The notes: generated from the sequence alone by a model not told the origin. Counted from the stretch's first letter, positions 37,215 to 44,793 are shown. The stretch is 49,349 nucleotides of DNA from Planctomycetota bacterium (GCA_021818445.1 JAKAEB010000028.1:1-49349), one strand, 5' to 3'. Translations and numbers: made by a program.

Positions 37215-38429
37215 ATGACCACATCGCTCGCCGCTGAACCGTTTGCCACCGCTCCTCTTATGTCGGCCGCCGAACTGCAATCACCCGCCCTTGACCCGGC
37301 GACCATATCCATCGCCGATATTCGCGATCCGGCACTGCGGCCCATCGCGATAAAGCTCCTCGCCCGGGAGCGTCTCTCGGCCACGGATGGCATGGCCCTT
37401 TTTGAAACCCGCGACCTCCACTCCCTGGGCATGCTGGCCGGCAGCGTCCGCCTCGCCCGGCACGGCCGAAATGCCTTTTACAACATCAACCGGCATATTA
37501 ATTATTCCAATATCTGTGCTCTGTCCTGCAAATTTTGTGAATTTCATCGCAAGCGTGGGGAGGAGGGGGCGTATGAATATTCGGCTGAAAAAATATTTGA
37601 AATGGCCGACCAAGCCGCGCTGGCGGGGGCCACCGAACTCCATATCGTCGGCGGTTTACACCCCTGGCTGCCATTTAACTGGTACACCGACCTGCTGACC
37701 CATCTGCGCCGGCGGCATCCGAAACTGCACCTTAAATGCTTCACCGCCATTGAGATTGACCACTTTTCTCGCATCGCACGTCTTTCGGTTAAAGAGGTGC
37801 TTATCGCGCTAAAGCAAGCCGGCCTGGGGTCCATGCCCGGCGGCGGGGCGGAGGTGTTTGACGATCGCGTGCACGATGAAGTATTCAAAGGCAAGCTGCG
37901 CAGTGACGGCTGGCTGGATATCCACCGTACCGCCCACGAATTGGGCCTACGCACCAATGCCACCATTCTCTACGGCCATATTGAAACCCGCCGTGAACGC
38001 ATTGAACATTTAATCAAATTACGCGAATTGCAGGATGCCGCCCCCGGCTTTCAGTGCATTATTCCCCTTTCGTTCGTGCCCGATGGCAGCGAATTGGCGC
38101 ATCTTCCCGGCCCCACGGGTCTGGAAGACATCAAAATGCTGGCGGTCTCACGCCTGATGCTGGATAACTTTCCGCATGTAAAGGCATTTTGGATCATGCA
38201 GACCATGAAACTCTCACAGGTGAGCCTCAATTTCGGTGTTGACGACCTCGACGGCACCGTGGTGTGGTATGACATTACCAAGCGCGAAGGTGGCCTCGGT
38301 AACCGCCACCAGGAACAGACGGTAGACAACATTCGCCGCCTGATCGTAGAAGCGGGTTACCTACCCGTTGAACGCGACACCCTGTATCGACGGGTGGAAC
38401 GTAATCCTACCGGCTGGCACATCGCTTAA
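37215..38429 (+). CDS. mqnE: Aminofutalosine synthase, radical SAM
   Basis: A 404-residue radical SAM enzyme of the futalosine route to menaquinone, which joins SAM-derived adenosyl and the chorismate-derived enolpyruvyl benzoate. Cys101, Cys105 and Cys108 form CxxxCxxC (CALSCKFC). Family-specific stretches are ATELHIVGGLHPWLPF, GLGSMPGGGAEVFDDRVHDE, and ATILYGHIETRRERIEHL; the SMPGGGAE sequence separates MqnE from MqnC. GGGAGG lies eight bases before the ATG at 37215. The gene follows polyprenyl synthase, and so ring and side chain genes for menaquinone are together. Confidence 0.93.
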   Translation: MTTSLAAEPFATAPLMSAAELQSPALDPATISIADIRDPALRPIAIKLLARERLSATDGMALFETRDLHSLGMLAGSVRLARHGRNAFYNINRHINYSNICALSCKFCEFHRKRGEEGAYEYSAEKIFEMADQAALAGATELHIVGGLHPWLPFNWYTDLLTHLRRRHPKLHLKCFTAIEIDHFSRIARLSVKEVLIALKQAGLGSMPGGGAEVFDDRVHDEVFKGKLRSDGWLDIHRTAHELGLRTNATILYGHIETRRERIEHLIKLRELQDAAPGFQCIIPLSFVPDGSELAHLPGPTGLEDIKMLAVSRLMLDNFPHVKAFWIMQTMKLSQVSLNFGVDDLDGTVVWYDITKREGGLGNRHQEQTVDNIRRLIVEAGYLPVERDTLYRRVERNPTGWHIA

Positions 38430-38728
38430 AATGCCGCACGACGGCCGTGAGGCGGGGTAGCCGCCGCAGCGCGGCACGCGGCTTGACGCTTTGGCGTCAG
38501 GCAAACTCTCAGCCGCCGGGCTTGTTCCGCCGTGGTTGGGCGTCGCCATTAGCCTCTTACTTACGTTGAAACCTTGCAGGCGCGGCGAAAATTGCCAGAC
38601 GCCAGCGCACATTGATCCCGCCGGCTATCCTGATCTGCCCTTCGATTAGTAATTTTTTTGTAAAACTAAGATCGGCGATATCGGTCGTTGGTGGTGTTTC
38701 GCGTGGCGAGTCCGATAGTAAATATGGT
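38430..38728. other. Intergenic region after mqnE
   Basis: About 300 bp without a supported gene. It has a GGCGG/CCGCC hairpin near 38452-38466 and a TGACGC/GCGTCA hairpin near 38484-38500, neither with a clear T run. Confidence 0.4.
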
Positions 38729-38769
38729 AAAAACAGCCCTGTTTTTGCGTGTTTTTAGCCTAAAAACAC
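38729..38769. promoter_or_regulatory. Two adjacent perfect palindromes upstream of leader-A promoter
   Basis: AAAAACAG-CC-CTGTTTTT at 38729-38746 and GTGTTTTTAG-C-CTAAAAACAC at 38749-38769 are both perfect. The first could act as a bidirectional terminator for mqnE; both lie within 90 bp upstream of the -35 box and could also be operators. They have no exact match before promoters B and C. Confidence 0.6.
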
Positions 38770-38803
38770 CCCAAAACTTCAAGTAAAAAAAATCACAAAT
38801 TTC

Positions 38804-38843
38804 TCAAGATTTTTATTGACCTTTTGCCTTCAGGTGTTATACT
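38804..38843 (+). promoter_or_regulatory. Promoter A with TCAAGATTT box
   Basis: TCAAGATTT (38804-38812), three bases, TTGACC (38816-38821), a 16-bp spacer and TATACT (38838-38843). The same arrangement occurs at 41132-41171 and 43240-43279. Transcription should start near 38850. Confidence 0.85.
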
Positions 38844-38849
38844 TACGAT

Positions 38850-39339
38850 GTCGTCAGCGGGATCATCCGAGAACCGGTTCCGCTGGCCGTGCACCGTAGA
38901 AAGGTTGCCAAGCTGCGATATTTGCATCGCGGCAATATGGGAGTGTGGTTTCCAGAGCAAGAAACCTCCTTACATAAAGTTAAAGACAAAGCCTGCTCGG
39001 TGTGGGCACTTTTCTGCACCGATGTTGTTTTCAGGCAAGTGCTTTAAGGAGATGTTGGGTAGAGCAAGCATCAATGCATAATGGGCGTATGGCCATGTAT
39101 TGATGCCCACCCGATGGGGCGGTTTGTAGCGGCCCCTCCGCACGAAGCGGATCGTCAAAAACGAGATGCACCAATACGTTCTGCAGTACGTCGGGGCCAG
39201 ATACTCCTCGGCATGAATTGCAACAGGTGCGCCGGAAACCCTTAGCGGGATAGAAGTTATCACTTGGGCCTTTTGCAAGGGGCGTGTGTCCTTTCGGGCC
39301 TTTGGTGTTCCAGAGTTATGTTTTAGCATGGAGTCTTAA
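38850..39339 (+). promoter_or_regulatory. Structured leader A with GAGCAAG hairpins
   Basis: A 490-nt untranslated leader. In order: hairpin AGCGG/CCGCT; a GCGAT/ATCGC hairpin inside TTGCC/GGCAA (about 38907-38935); GGTTT/AAACC with AGAGCAAG in its loop (38954-38961); AGAGCAAG again at 39061-39068 before a long hairpin with arms GCATCAATGCAT/ATGTATTGATGC; then GGGGC/GCCCC. Leaders B and C follow a similar order, with little sequence identity outside the motif. The start codon follows GGAG. Confidence 0.65.
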
Positions 39340-40071
39340 ATGAAAATTAAATTGACCATGGCAGTATTACTCGCCGGTGCCGTGATGGCCGCAGCGCCAT
39401 GCGCGGTGCAGGCGACCCCGGAACTGACGGTTACCATCGGGGCAAACAGTCCGCAGGTATTCACCTCCGGCGGCGCTTTCAACATTCAGAATGCCAACAG
39501 TAACAGCGTTACGGTGAGCGTGTCAGGGGCGTCAAACGTTTACTCTACATCGGCGGGTGATAACAACATCAACGCCAACTCGATCAACGTCACCAATACC
39601 ACGGGATCGACACAGACCCTCACCATCGACATCCAGGATACCGGGTTTATCGCCAACGGCACGCTGAATAACGAACTTTACAACGCCCAGGAAAGCTTCG
39701 GTGGCGAAATCGCCGCGGGAACCGGCCAGTTCGTGTTCACCACCACCGCCACCCCGAATGATCCTGCCAATCATTCATCGGCCCAGATCGCCTACTCGTC
39801 GGCCACCTACTCGACCAGCAGCAGTCCATTCGCTGTGGGAGATCAGACCTCGGCCAACAGCTTGGTGCTTTCACCGGGCGCAGGTTTTACCATCGATTCC
39901 AAGATGGTCATCACCTTGTCGGCCAATGCGGTGGCAAACTTGGACATCCTTAATGACAACACCATTTCAACGGTCGCCCCGACGGGTACGGTAGCACCCG
40001 AGCCGGCCGCCGCGGGACTGGCGATGGCAGGTTTGCTGCCGATGTTCTTCCTGCGACGCCGCAAGGCCTGA
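39340..40071 (+). CDS. PEP-CTERM protein, module 1 type A
   Basis: A 243-residue exported protein: signal peptide to about 26 (MAVLLAGAVMAAAPCAVQA), a Thr/Asn/Ser-rich beta-rich body (VTIGANSPQVF, NVTNTTGSTQTLTIDIQDTGF, NELYNAQESFGGEIAAGTG), and the tail VAPEPAAAGLAMAGLL then FLRRRKA, a PEP-CTERM sorting signal. It is clearly paralogous to the protein at 41534-42259 through FIANGTLNNELYNAQESFGGE versus FTANGSLSNELYQAIETFGGE. TGGAG precedes the ATG at 39340. Function unknown; probably a cell-surface or matrix protein. It forms a two-gene unit with the gene at 40175. Confidence 0.88.
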   Translation: MKIKLTMAVLLAGAVMAAAPCAVQATPELTVTIGANSPQVFTSGGAFNIQNANSNSVTVSVSGASNVYSTSAGDNNINANSINVTNTTGSTQTLTIDIQDTGFIANGTLNNELYNAQESFGGEIAAGTGQFVFTTTATPNDPANHSSAQIAYSSATYSTSSSPFAVGDQTSANSLVLSPGAGFTIDSKMVITLSANAVANLDILNDNTISTVAPTGTVAPEPAAAGLAMAGLLPMFFLRRRKA

Positions 40072-40174
40072 ATATCCGGAATGGCGGGATGAATTGTTTT
40101 CATCCCTTCCCGTAATAAAAATAACTTGTTGTGTTTAATTATTGATTGAGCAATTATTTATGCGAGGAATTCAC

Positions 40175-40936
40175 ATGAAACTTCAATTTGCAGCCATCGC
40201 GGCAGTTGGTATGCTTGCCCCCGTGGCGTTGGCGACGCCAACTTATCCGTCGCTGCCGTCCGGCAAGCCTCTCGGCTTTTACCTTTTTCAAGGCACGAGT
40301 TCAAGCACGGATTCGGTGACCAGCGGAACGACCTCCGCGAGTCTTGCCGGCCCATCGCATTATGGCAACATAGCGGTCTCCAGCACCAACGTGTATGTGG
40401 ATACGACGGCCAACGAAAATTTTCAGCTTGGCGGGACGAATAATCTGACGAACTCAGGCAACACTGCCGAGAGCGTCAATCTTTACGTTACTTACAATGA
40501 TTTCACCACCCCTCCGGCCAGCCAAAAATACGGCACGATTACCGTCAACCCCCTTTCTGCCAGCTTGTCTTTCGCCAACCCCGGCCAAGGTGGCAGCCTG
40601 ACCTTCACGCAGTATGCCGATCCTTCCGCTACCGCTTTTGGCATGGCTGACTCAAGCAGCACGCAGACGCTGGCACTTACGGCCACGGCGGCTGTCAGCA
40701 CGGTAAGGGGTTCGACGGGCGTGATCAACTTTATCCCCAGCCCCAGCTATCCGGCGCAGCCCTATTCTGTTACGGAAGAATTTACCGTGACTCTCGATCC
40801 GGGATCCACAGCTACCCTGACGTTCGTGAACAGCACCGTCACGGGGACTAACCCGGCACCCGAACCGGCCTCCATCGGTCTTCTCGGTGCGGCCGGTGTG
40901 GGTGCACTGCTGATCGGGCGTCGCCGCAAGGCCTGA
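40175..40936 (+). CDS. PEP-CTERM protein, module 1 type B
   Basis: A 253-residue exported protein from the ATG at 40175, which has GAGGA six bases upstream; in-frame ATGs at 40142 and 40160 are less likely. Signal peptide MKLQFAAIAAVGMLAPVALA; Ser/Thr-rich body; tail PEPASIGLLGAAGVGALLIG then RRRKA. It pairs with the type A gene 104 bp upstream and matches the protein at 42362-43069. The last 75 nucleotides of the gene and the sequence after it are almost identical to that paralogue although the bodies differ greatly. Confidence 0.88.
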   Translation: MKLQFAAIAAVGMLAPVALATPTYPSLPSGKPLGFYLFQGTSSSTDSVTSGTTSASLAGPSHYGNIAVSSTNVYVDTTANENFQLGGTNNLTNSGNTAESVNLYVTYNDFTTPPASQKYGTITVNPLSASLSFANPGQGGSLTFTQYADPSATAFGMADSSSTQTLALTATAAVSTVRGSTGVINFIPSPSYPAQPYSVTEEFTVTLDPGSTATLTFVNSTVTGTNPAPEPASIGLLGAAGVGALLIGRRRKA

Positions 40937-40950
40937 AGGGTATAACCCGC
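40860..40950 (+). repeat. Near-identical 3' gene tail, copy 1
   Basis: By my count 89 of 91 bases match 42993-43083. The repeat covers the PEP-CTERM tail codons, the stop codon and the first bases after it, and diverges abruptly just upstream. Confidence 0.9.
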
Positions 40951-40977
40951 CACACTTTGGGCACGCTAAAATATCGC

Positions 40978-41012
40978 AAGCCCGGTCGCGCACGATCGCG
41001 ATCGGGCTTTTT
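40978..41012 (+). terminator. Rho-independent terminator, module 1
   Basis: AAGCCCG-TCGCG pairs with CGCGA-CGGGCTT around loop CACGAT, with a run of five T. A matching terminator ends module 2. Confidence 0.9.
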
Positions 41013-41131
41013 ATTGTGCTGTGATTGCCGCAATCAGGCACGCTGCTTCAATTTAACCCATCAGTTACCACGCTCACTGGTTCAGTCGGCCCGCGTTCCA
41101 ATTTCGGGCGTCTCAAAAAAAGCAGGTTTTT

Positions 41132-41171
41132 TCAAGATTTTACTTGACACAGCGTGTGTATGGAGTATACT
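41132..41171 (+). promoter_or_regulatory. Promoter B with TCAAGATTT box
   Basis: TCAAGATTT (41132-41140), three bases, TTGACA (41144-41149), 16 bp, TATACT (41166-41171). Same geometry as promoters A and C. Confidence 0.87.
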
Positions 41172-41177
41172 TTCGGC

Positions 41178-41533
41178 AAAGTGCGGTTTTCCGTAAGAGA
41201 GCAAACCGTGCGGTTGACGCGACCTCGCTGTCTTTTTTGCGGTGTGCGCGTAGGGCGTTGGTGAGAGCAAGAAGCCAATCGCAACAAAGAATTTAACTCG
41301 TGTGTCCGGCTGTTGCACGTCGTTGCGCTCTGAGGCATACAGTGAGGAATGCCAATCGGCTTGGGCGTCCTCTGGGGCGCGATTGTTCGCCCCCACAGTA
41401 ACTTGCCCAGGGCCTTCTTGCTCGTGCCCTTGGATGGTAGTGACTAGATCGGCTGAATTTTGATCGGGCGGCGCGGTCGCCCGCGAGTTCCGGCCGTTTA
41501 TCAGTAGGTCCTCTTTTTTAGAGGGAGCAAGAA
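41178..41533 (+). promoter_or_regulatory. Structured leader B with GAGCAAG hairpins
   Basis: A 356-nt leader. CGGTTT/AAACCG encloses AGAGAGC (about 41184-41209); GTTGG/CCAAT encloses AGAGCAAG at 41264-41271; GGCAT/ATGCC (about 41333-41352) and GGGGCG/CGCCCC (about 41373-41393) follow. Just before the start codon CCTC/GAGG forms a small hairpin that includes the Shine-Dalgarno region, and GGAGCAAG (41524-41531) lies between it and the ATG at 41534, so binding there could affect translation. Confidence 0.65.
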
Positions 41534-42259
41534 ATGATCAATAAATTATCAATTGCCGTACTATTGCTGGGTGCCGGAGTGGCTGTCGCCCCAGCCGTCG
41601 CGCATGCCAGCCCCATACTCACCATTACCGGCCCGGCAGGGGCGATCGGGCCAACGCCACTGAGCGGGGTATACACCATCCCCAGCGGGCAGGATATATC
41701 AGGATCGATTGCAGGCGCGTCAATTCCGTCCGCATCCAACACCGGAATTAACGAGATATCCTTTGCCTCCATTAACATCACCAATACAACTTCCTCGCAG
41801 CAGTCCTACACAATTGACGTATCGGATAATAGTTTCACCGCCAATGGTTCGCTCAGTAATGAACTCTACCAGGCGATCGAGACCTTTGGTGGCGAAGTGA
41901 ATACAGGCACGGCCGATATGACTTTCACAACAACGGCCTTTACCAACAGCTCATCTGCTTCCGTAACGCAGACCGAAAATATTACGGCCGGCACCGGCGG
42001 CACCTCCTTTGGAACAGGGCAGGGCACCTCGGCACCAACCTTGGTACTTTCTCCGGGCGATCAATACACCATTGATTCCTCGATGCAATTTACCCTCACG
42101 GCTGGTGCGAGCTTGGAACTATCGCAACTGAATTACAACGGTTATTCCGGCACCATTCCGACGGGCACGACCACGCCAGAACCACAGTCGGCGGCATTGG
42201 CCCTTGGTGGGATGCTGCCACTGTTTTTTGTTAAACGCCGCAAAGCGGGGTCGCGGTAA
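41534..42259 (+). CDS. PEP-CTERM protein, module 2 type A
   Basis: A 241-residue exported protein: signal peptide to about 26 (AVLLLGAGVAVAPAVAHA), a Thr/Ser-rich body, and the tail TTPEPQSAALALGGMLPLFF then KRRKAGSR. The middle matches the module 1 type A protein. GAGGGAG precedes the ATG at 41534, with GAGCAAG between. The PEP tail is extended by GSR compared with most family members. It is read with the type B gene 103 bp downstream. Confidence 0.88.
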   Translation: MINKLSIAVLLLGAGVAVAPAVAHASPILTITGPAGAIGPTPLSGVYTIPSGQDISGSIAGASIPSASNTGINEISFASINITNTTSSQQSYTIDVSDNSFTANGSLSNELYQAIETFGGEVNTGTADMTFTTTAFTNSSSASVTQTENITAGTGGTSFGTGQGTSAPTLVLSPGDQYTIDSSMQFTLTAGASLELSQLNYNGYSGTIPTGTTTPEPQSAALALGGMLPLFFVKRRKAGSR

Positions 42260-42361
42260 GGTGTTTGCAACCTGATTCAGATTGGTTCTGAATCGGTAGT
42301 TTTTTTGGTTCTTTCAACCTCAGGTTTATGAGGGAGTGTTGTTCTTATGCGAGGTACTAAC

Positions 42362-43069
42362 ATGAAATTTCAATTTGTAGCCTTGGCTGCGGTAGCGGTT
42401 ATGTCCAGCGGTGCCATCGCAACCGCAACGCCCAATATTAAGGCGACGTTCACCACCGGGTCGCCGTCATCAACGGTGAGCTACGCCGGATACGGTACTG
42501 TTGGGCTTTTAACGTCCCCGTTGACCTTGGGAAACTTCAGCGTCACCGAATTTATCGCCACCACCAACTCACCAAGCACCGCCGGGGCGATCAATGGCCT
42601 GAGCTTGGATGTTCAGAATACCGGCAAGTCTTCCGATACCCTTACGCTTGAAGTATCCTCCAACGGCTTCTACCTTCCGGGACCGTCTACCCCAGTTAAT
42701 GTGTATGGCACTGATAGCTTTAGCACGTCTCAGGCATCCAGCAGCGACCAGGTGCAGTTCACAGAATATGCCGACGTGAGCAACAGCTTTTTTGGTACCG
42801 GAACGTCAAGCCCCACCGACACCACCACCTTCGCAAGCGGCACCCCGGTGTCGACTTATCCGAAGGGTGTTTCGGTGCAGTTGACACCGGTGCTTGACGA
42901 AGCCCAATTTTCGGTGACCGATAAGTTCGTAATCACGCTTGATGCGGGTTCCAGCACCACCTTTACCTTCGCTAATCAGGTTAGTCCGACTCCCGAACCG
43001 GCCTCCATCGGTCTTCTCGGTGCGGCCGGTGTGGGTGCACTGTTGATCGGGCGTCGCCGCAAGGCCTGA
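42362..43069 (+). CDS. PEP-CTERM protein, module 2 type B
   Basis: A 235-residue exported protein from the ATG at 42362, with GAGG seven bases upstream (an ATG at 42347 is earlier and weaker). Signal peptide MKFQFVALAAVAVMSSGAIATA; Ser/Thr-rich body with FSVTEFIATTNSP and KFVITLDAGSSTTFTF, the latter matching EFTVTLDPGSTATLTF in the module 1 type B protein. The tail PEPASIGLLGAAGVGALLIG plus RRRKA is the same as in that protein. Confidence 0.88.
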   Translation: MKFQFVALAAVAVMSSGAIATATPNIKATFTTGSPSSTVSYAGYGTVGLLTSPLTLGNFSVTEFIATTNSPSTAGAINGLSLDVQNTGKSSDTLTLEVSSNGFYLPGPSTPVNVYGTDSFSTSQASSSDQVQFTEYADVSNSFFGTGTSSPTDTTTFASGTPVSTYPKGVSVQLTPVLDEAQFSVTDKFVITLDAGSSTTFTFANQVSPTPEPASIGLLGAAGVGALLIGRRRKA

Positions 43070-43083
43070 AGGATATAACCCGC
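42993..43083 (+). repeat. Near-identical 3' gene tail, copy 2
   Basis: Partner of 40860-40950; two base differences in 91 by my count. Confidence 0.9.
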
Positions 43084-43112
43084 TGCACCATTTGGGCGCA
43101 CTAAAATACTAC

Positions 43113-43147
43113 AAGCCTGGTCGCGCACGAGCGCGATCGGGCTTTTT
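43113..43147 (+). terminator. Rho-independent terminator, module 2
   Basis: AAGCCTG-TCGCG pairs with CGCGA-CGGGCTT around CACGAG, then five T. One arm base differs from module 1 (C to T), turning a C-G pair into U-G, so pairing is kept. Confidence 0.9.
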
Positions 43148-43239
43148 GTTGTGGCGGATACCTTGTAATTTGGTCGTTTTCGCTATTATTATAGGCCCTA
43201 ATAACCTGGGCGATAATAACAGAAAATGCACAAGATTTT

Positions 43240-43279
43240 TCAAGATTTCTCTTGACAGATTCAATTCATGTGTTATACT
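43240..43279 (+). promoter_or_regulatory. Promoter C with TCAAGATTT box
   Basis: TCAAGATTT (43240-43248), three bases, TTGACA (43252-43257), 16 bp, TATACT (43274-43279). A second CAAGATTTTT sits just upstream at 43231. Same geometry as A and B but no PEP-CTERM gene follows. Confidence 0.87.
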
Positions 43280-43285
43280 CTCGTC

Positions 43286-43750
43286 CGTGTCGGGTGCTGT
43301 TTGATTCGACGCGGATTATCATGGGGCATTTTGCGGCCTTGTCGTAAGGTGTTTCTGTGGTGTCCGATTATGTGTCTGCGTTATGCAGTTGCTTAGCGCG
43401 GCAAAGCCTACGGAGAGCAAACGTTGGCTAATGCAAGAAGCCAACTTGGATTTAATAACTAAACGATCCCAGCGGTGAGTTCCATGCAATAAACTGTTCG
43501 CTGGATAGTTTTACTGAAAGGACGGGGTTTGGGTTGAGCAAGTGTCAGTTTGTTTGGTGGATTGCTTCTACCAGATAACTGATTCATACCCGAATGGGCC
43601 ATCTGTTTCGGCCCTGCCGCAGGATGTGGTGCCTTAAAATTTAATTAATTTGTTGTTGTGTTGCCGACTCTGGTCGCGTTGTGTGCGATGACTGCACCGG
43701 AGTTTTTGCCGACGGCCCTTAAAGATTTAATGGGCCATATGGTTTTTCTG
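43286..43750 (+). promoter_or_regulatory. Structured leader C leading to the repeat array
   Basis: A 465-nt segment resembling leaders A and B: GAGAGCAAA near 43413, GTTGGC/GCCAAC around ATGCAAGAA (about 43423-43445), GAGCAAG at 43536-43542 followed by TCAGTT/AACTGA with an inner TGGT/ACCA, then GGGCC/GGCCC. No open frame with a start signal is present. Confidence 0.6.
43714..43747 (+). terminator. Possible attenuator between leader C and array
   Basis: GGCCC-TTAAA pairs with TTTAA-GGGCC with one bulged base; a T run follows seven bases later. It could end part of the transcripts before the array. The gap before the T run makes this uncertain. Confidence 0.35.
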
Positions 43751-43756
43751 TGAGTG

Positions 43757-44735
43757 AGCGGGTAGAGAGCAAGACGCTCCGGAAGACTCTGGAGCAAGAA
43801 GCTCTGGAAGGTTCCGGGGCAAGCGGCTTGGGAAGAGCCGAGAGCAAGAAGCGGCGCTGATCGAAGTAGAGAGCGAGCAGCCTCCGCAACCTCACTCAAA
43901 TGTTGGGTGAGTCGAGAGCAAGGTTGGAGTTGGAGAGAGCAGAGGGCATGCGGGCCGACTGTTGAAGTAGAGAGCAATGGTTGGTCATGGGTCGCGCGAG
44001 GTGAGCGAGTAGAGAGCAAGACGCTCTGGAAGACTCCGGGGCAAGATGCTCTGGAAGGTTCCGGAGCAAGCGGCTTGGGAAGAGCCGAGAGCAAGAAGCG
44101 GCGCTGATCGAAGTAGAGAGCGAGCAGCCTCCGCAACCTCACTCCACGCTGGGTGAGTTGAGAGCAAGGTTGGAGTTGGAGAGTGCAGAGAGCAAGAAGC
44201 TCTGGAAGACTCCGGGGCAAGACGCTCTGGAAGGTTCCGGAGCAAGCGGCTTGGGAAGAGCCGGGAGCAAGAAGCGGCGCTGATCGAAGTAGAGAGCGAG
44301 CAGCCTCCGCAACCTCACTCCACGCTGGGTGAGTTGAGAGCAAGGTTGGAGTTGGAGAGTGCAGAGAGCAAGACGCTCTGGAAGACTCTGGAGCAAGACG
44401 CTCTGGAAGGTTCCGGAGCAAGCGGCTTGGGAAGAGCCGGGAGCAAGAAGCGGCGCTGATCGAAGTAGAGAGCGAGCAGCCTCCGCAACCTCACTCCACG
44501 CTGGGTGAGTTGAGAGCAAGGTTGGAGTTGGAGAGTGCAGAGAGCAAGAAGCTCTGGAAGACTCCGGAGCAAGTTGGCCGGTCGTTGAAGTAGAGAGCAA
44601 CGGTTGGTCAAAGGTCGCACGAGGTTAGCGAGCCGAGAGCAAGATGCGGTAAGGATCGAAGTAGAGAGCGATCATACGAAATCCGCGAAATCGAGGTTAG
44701 CGAGCCGAGAGCAAGAAAGGAGCGTGAGCGGGTAG
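43757..44735 (+). repeat. Tandem array of hairpin units with GAGCAAG motif
   Basis: The landmark CGGCTTGGGAAGAGCC occurs at 43824, 44071, 44247 and 44423, giving spacings of 247, 176 and 176 bp. The longer first spacing holds an alternative segment (about 43939-44010) that recurs in part at the 3' end (about 44578-44640). A full unit contains in order: CGGCT/AGCCG hairpin, AGAGCAAG, GCGG/CCGC outer stem with GAGAGCGAG inside, CTCAC/GTGAG hairpin, GAGAGCAAGG, a TTGGAGTTGGAG stretch, AGAGCAAG, and two GCTC...GAGC hairpins. The last part (44580-44735) is more degenerate. Confidence 0.9.
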
Positions 44736-44754
44736 AGGTCAATTTGTGCAAAAT

Positions 44755-44793
44755 GGGCCTGCCATCACCGTGGTGGCGGGCCCTTTTTGTTTT
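44755..44793 (+). terminator. Strong Rho-independent terminator after the array
   Basis: GGGCC-GCCA-CAC pairs with GTG-TGGC-GGCCC around a tiny loop, followed by TTTTTGTTTT. This closes the array transcript and separates it from rplU. Confidence 0.92.

Larger units (their letters stand above)
43286..44793 (+). ncRNA. Putative 1.5-kb structured non-coding RNA with GAGCAAG array
   Basis: Inferred transcript from promoter C (start near 43286) to the terminator at 44755-44793. It consists of leader C and a tandem array. The array cannot be coding in a conserved frame because its 176-bp period is not divisible by three. Hairpin arms vary while pairing is kept: GCTCCG with TGGAGC, GCTCTGG with CCGGGGC or CCGGAGC. 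GAGCAAG occurs 21 times in the array by my count, mostly just after hairpins, and several GGA trinucleotides occur per unit, some in loops (CGGCT-TGGGAAG-AGCCG). The design resembles CsrB/RsmZ sponge RNAs, but the sequence is not a family I recognise. Expression and function are inferred. Confidence 0.6.

Noticed and set aside
38824-39081. Short open frame in leader A
   Set aside because: It begins upstream of the predicted transcription start, has no ribosome-binding site, and overlaps the hairpins.
43400-43450. c-di-GMP riboswitch-like GCAAAGCC in leader C
   Set aside because: The rest of the aptamer, including paired arms and the second conserved block, is missing; leaders A and B do not share it.
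43645-44620. Several long minus-strand open frames through the repeat array (Leu/Ser/Pro-rich)
   Set aside because: They arise from the repeats; the 176-bp period shifts frame in each unit, there are no start signals, and the strand opposes the promoter and terminator.
43757-44735. CRISPR-like array
   Set aside because: Units are long, contiguous, internally structured and without unique spacers; no cas genes are present.
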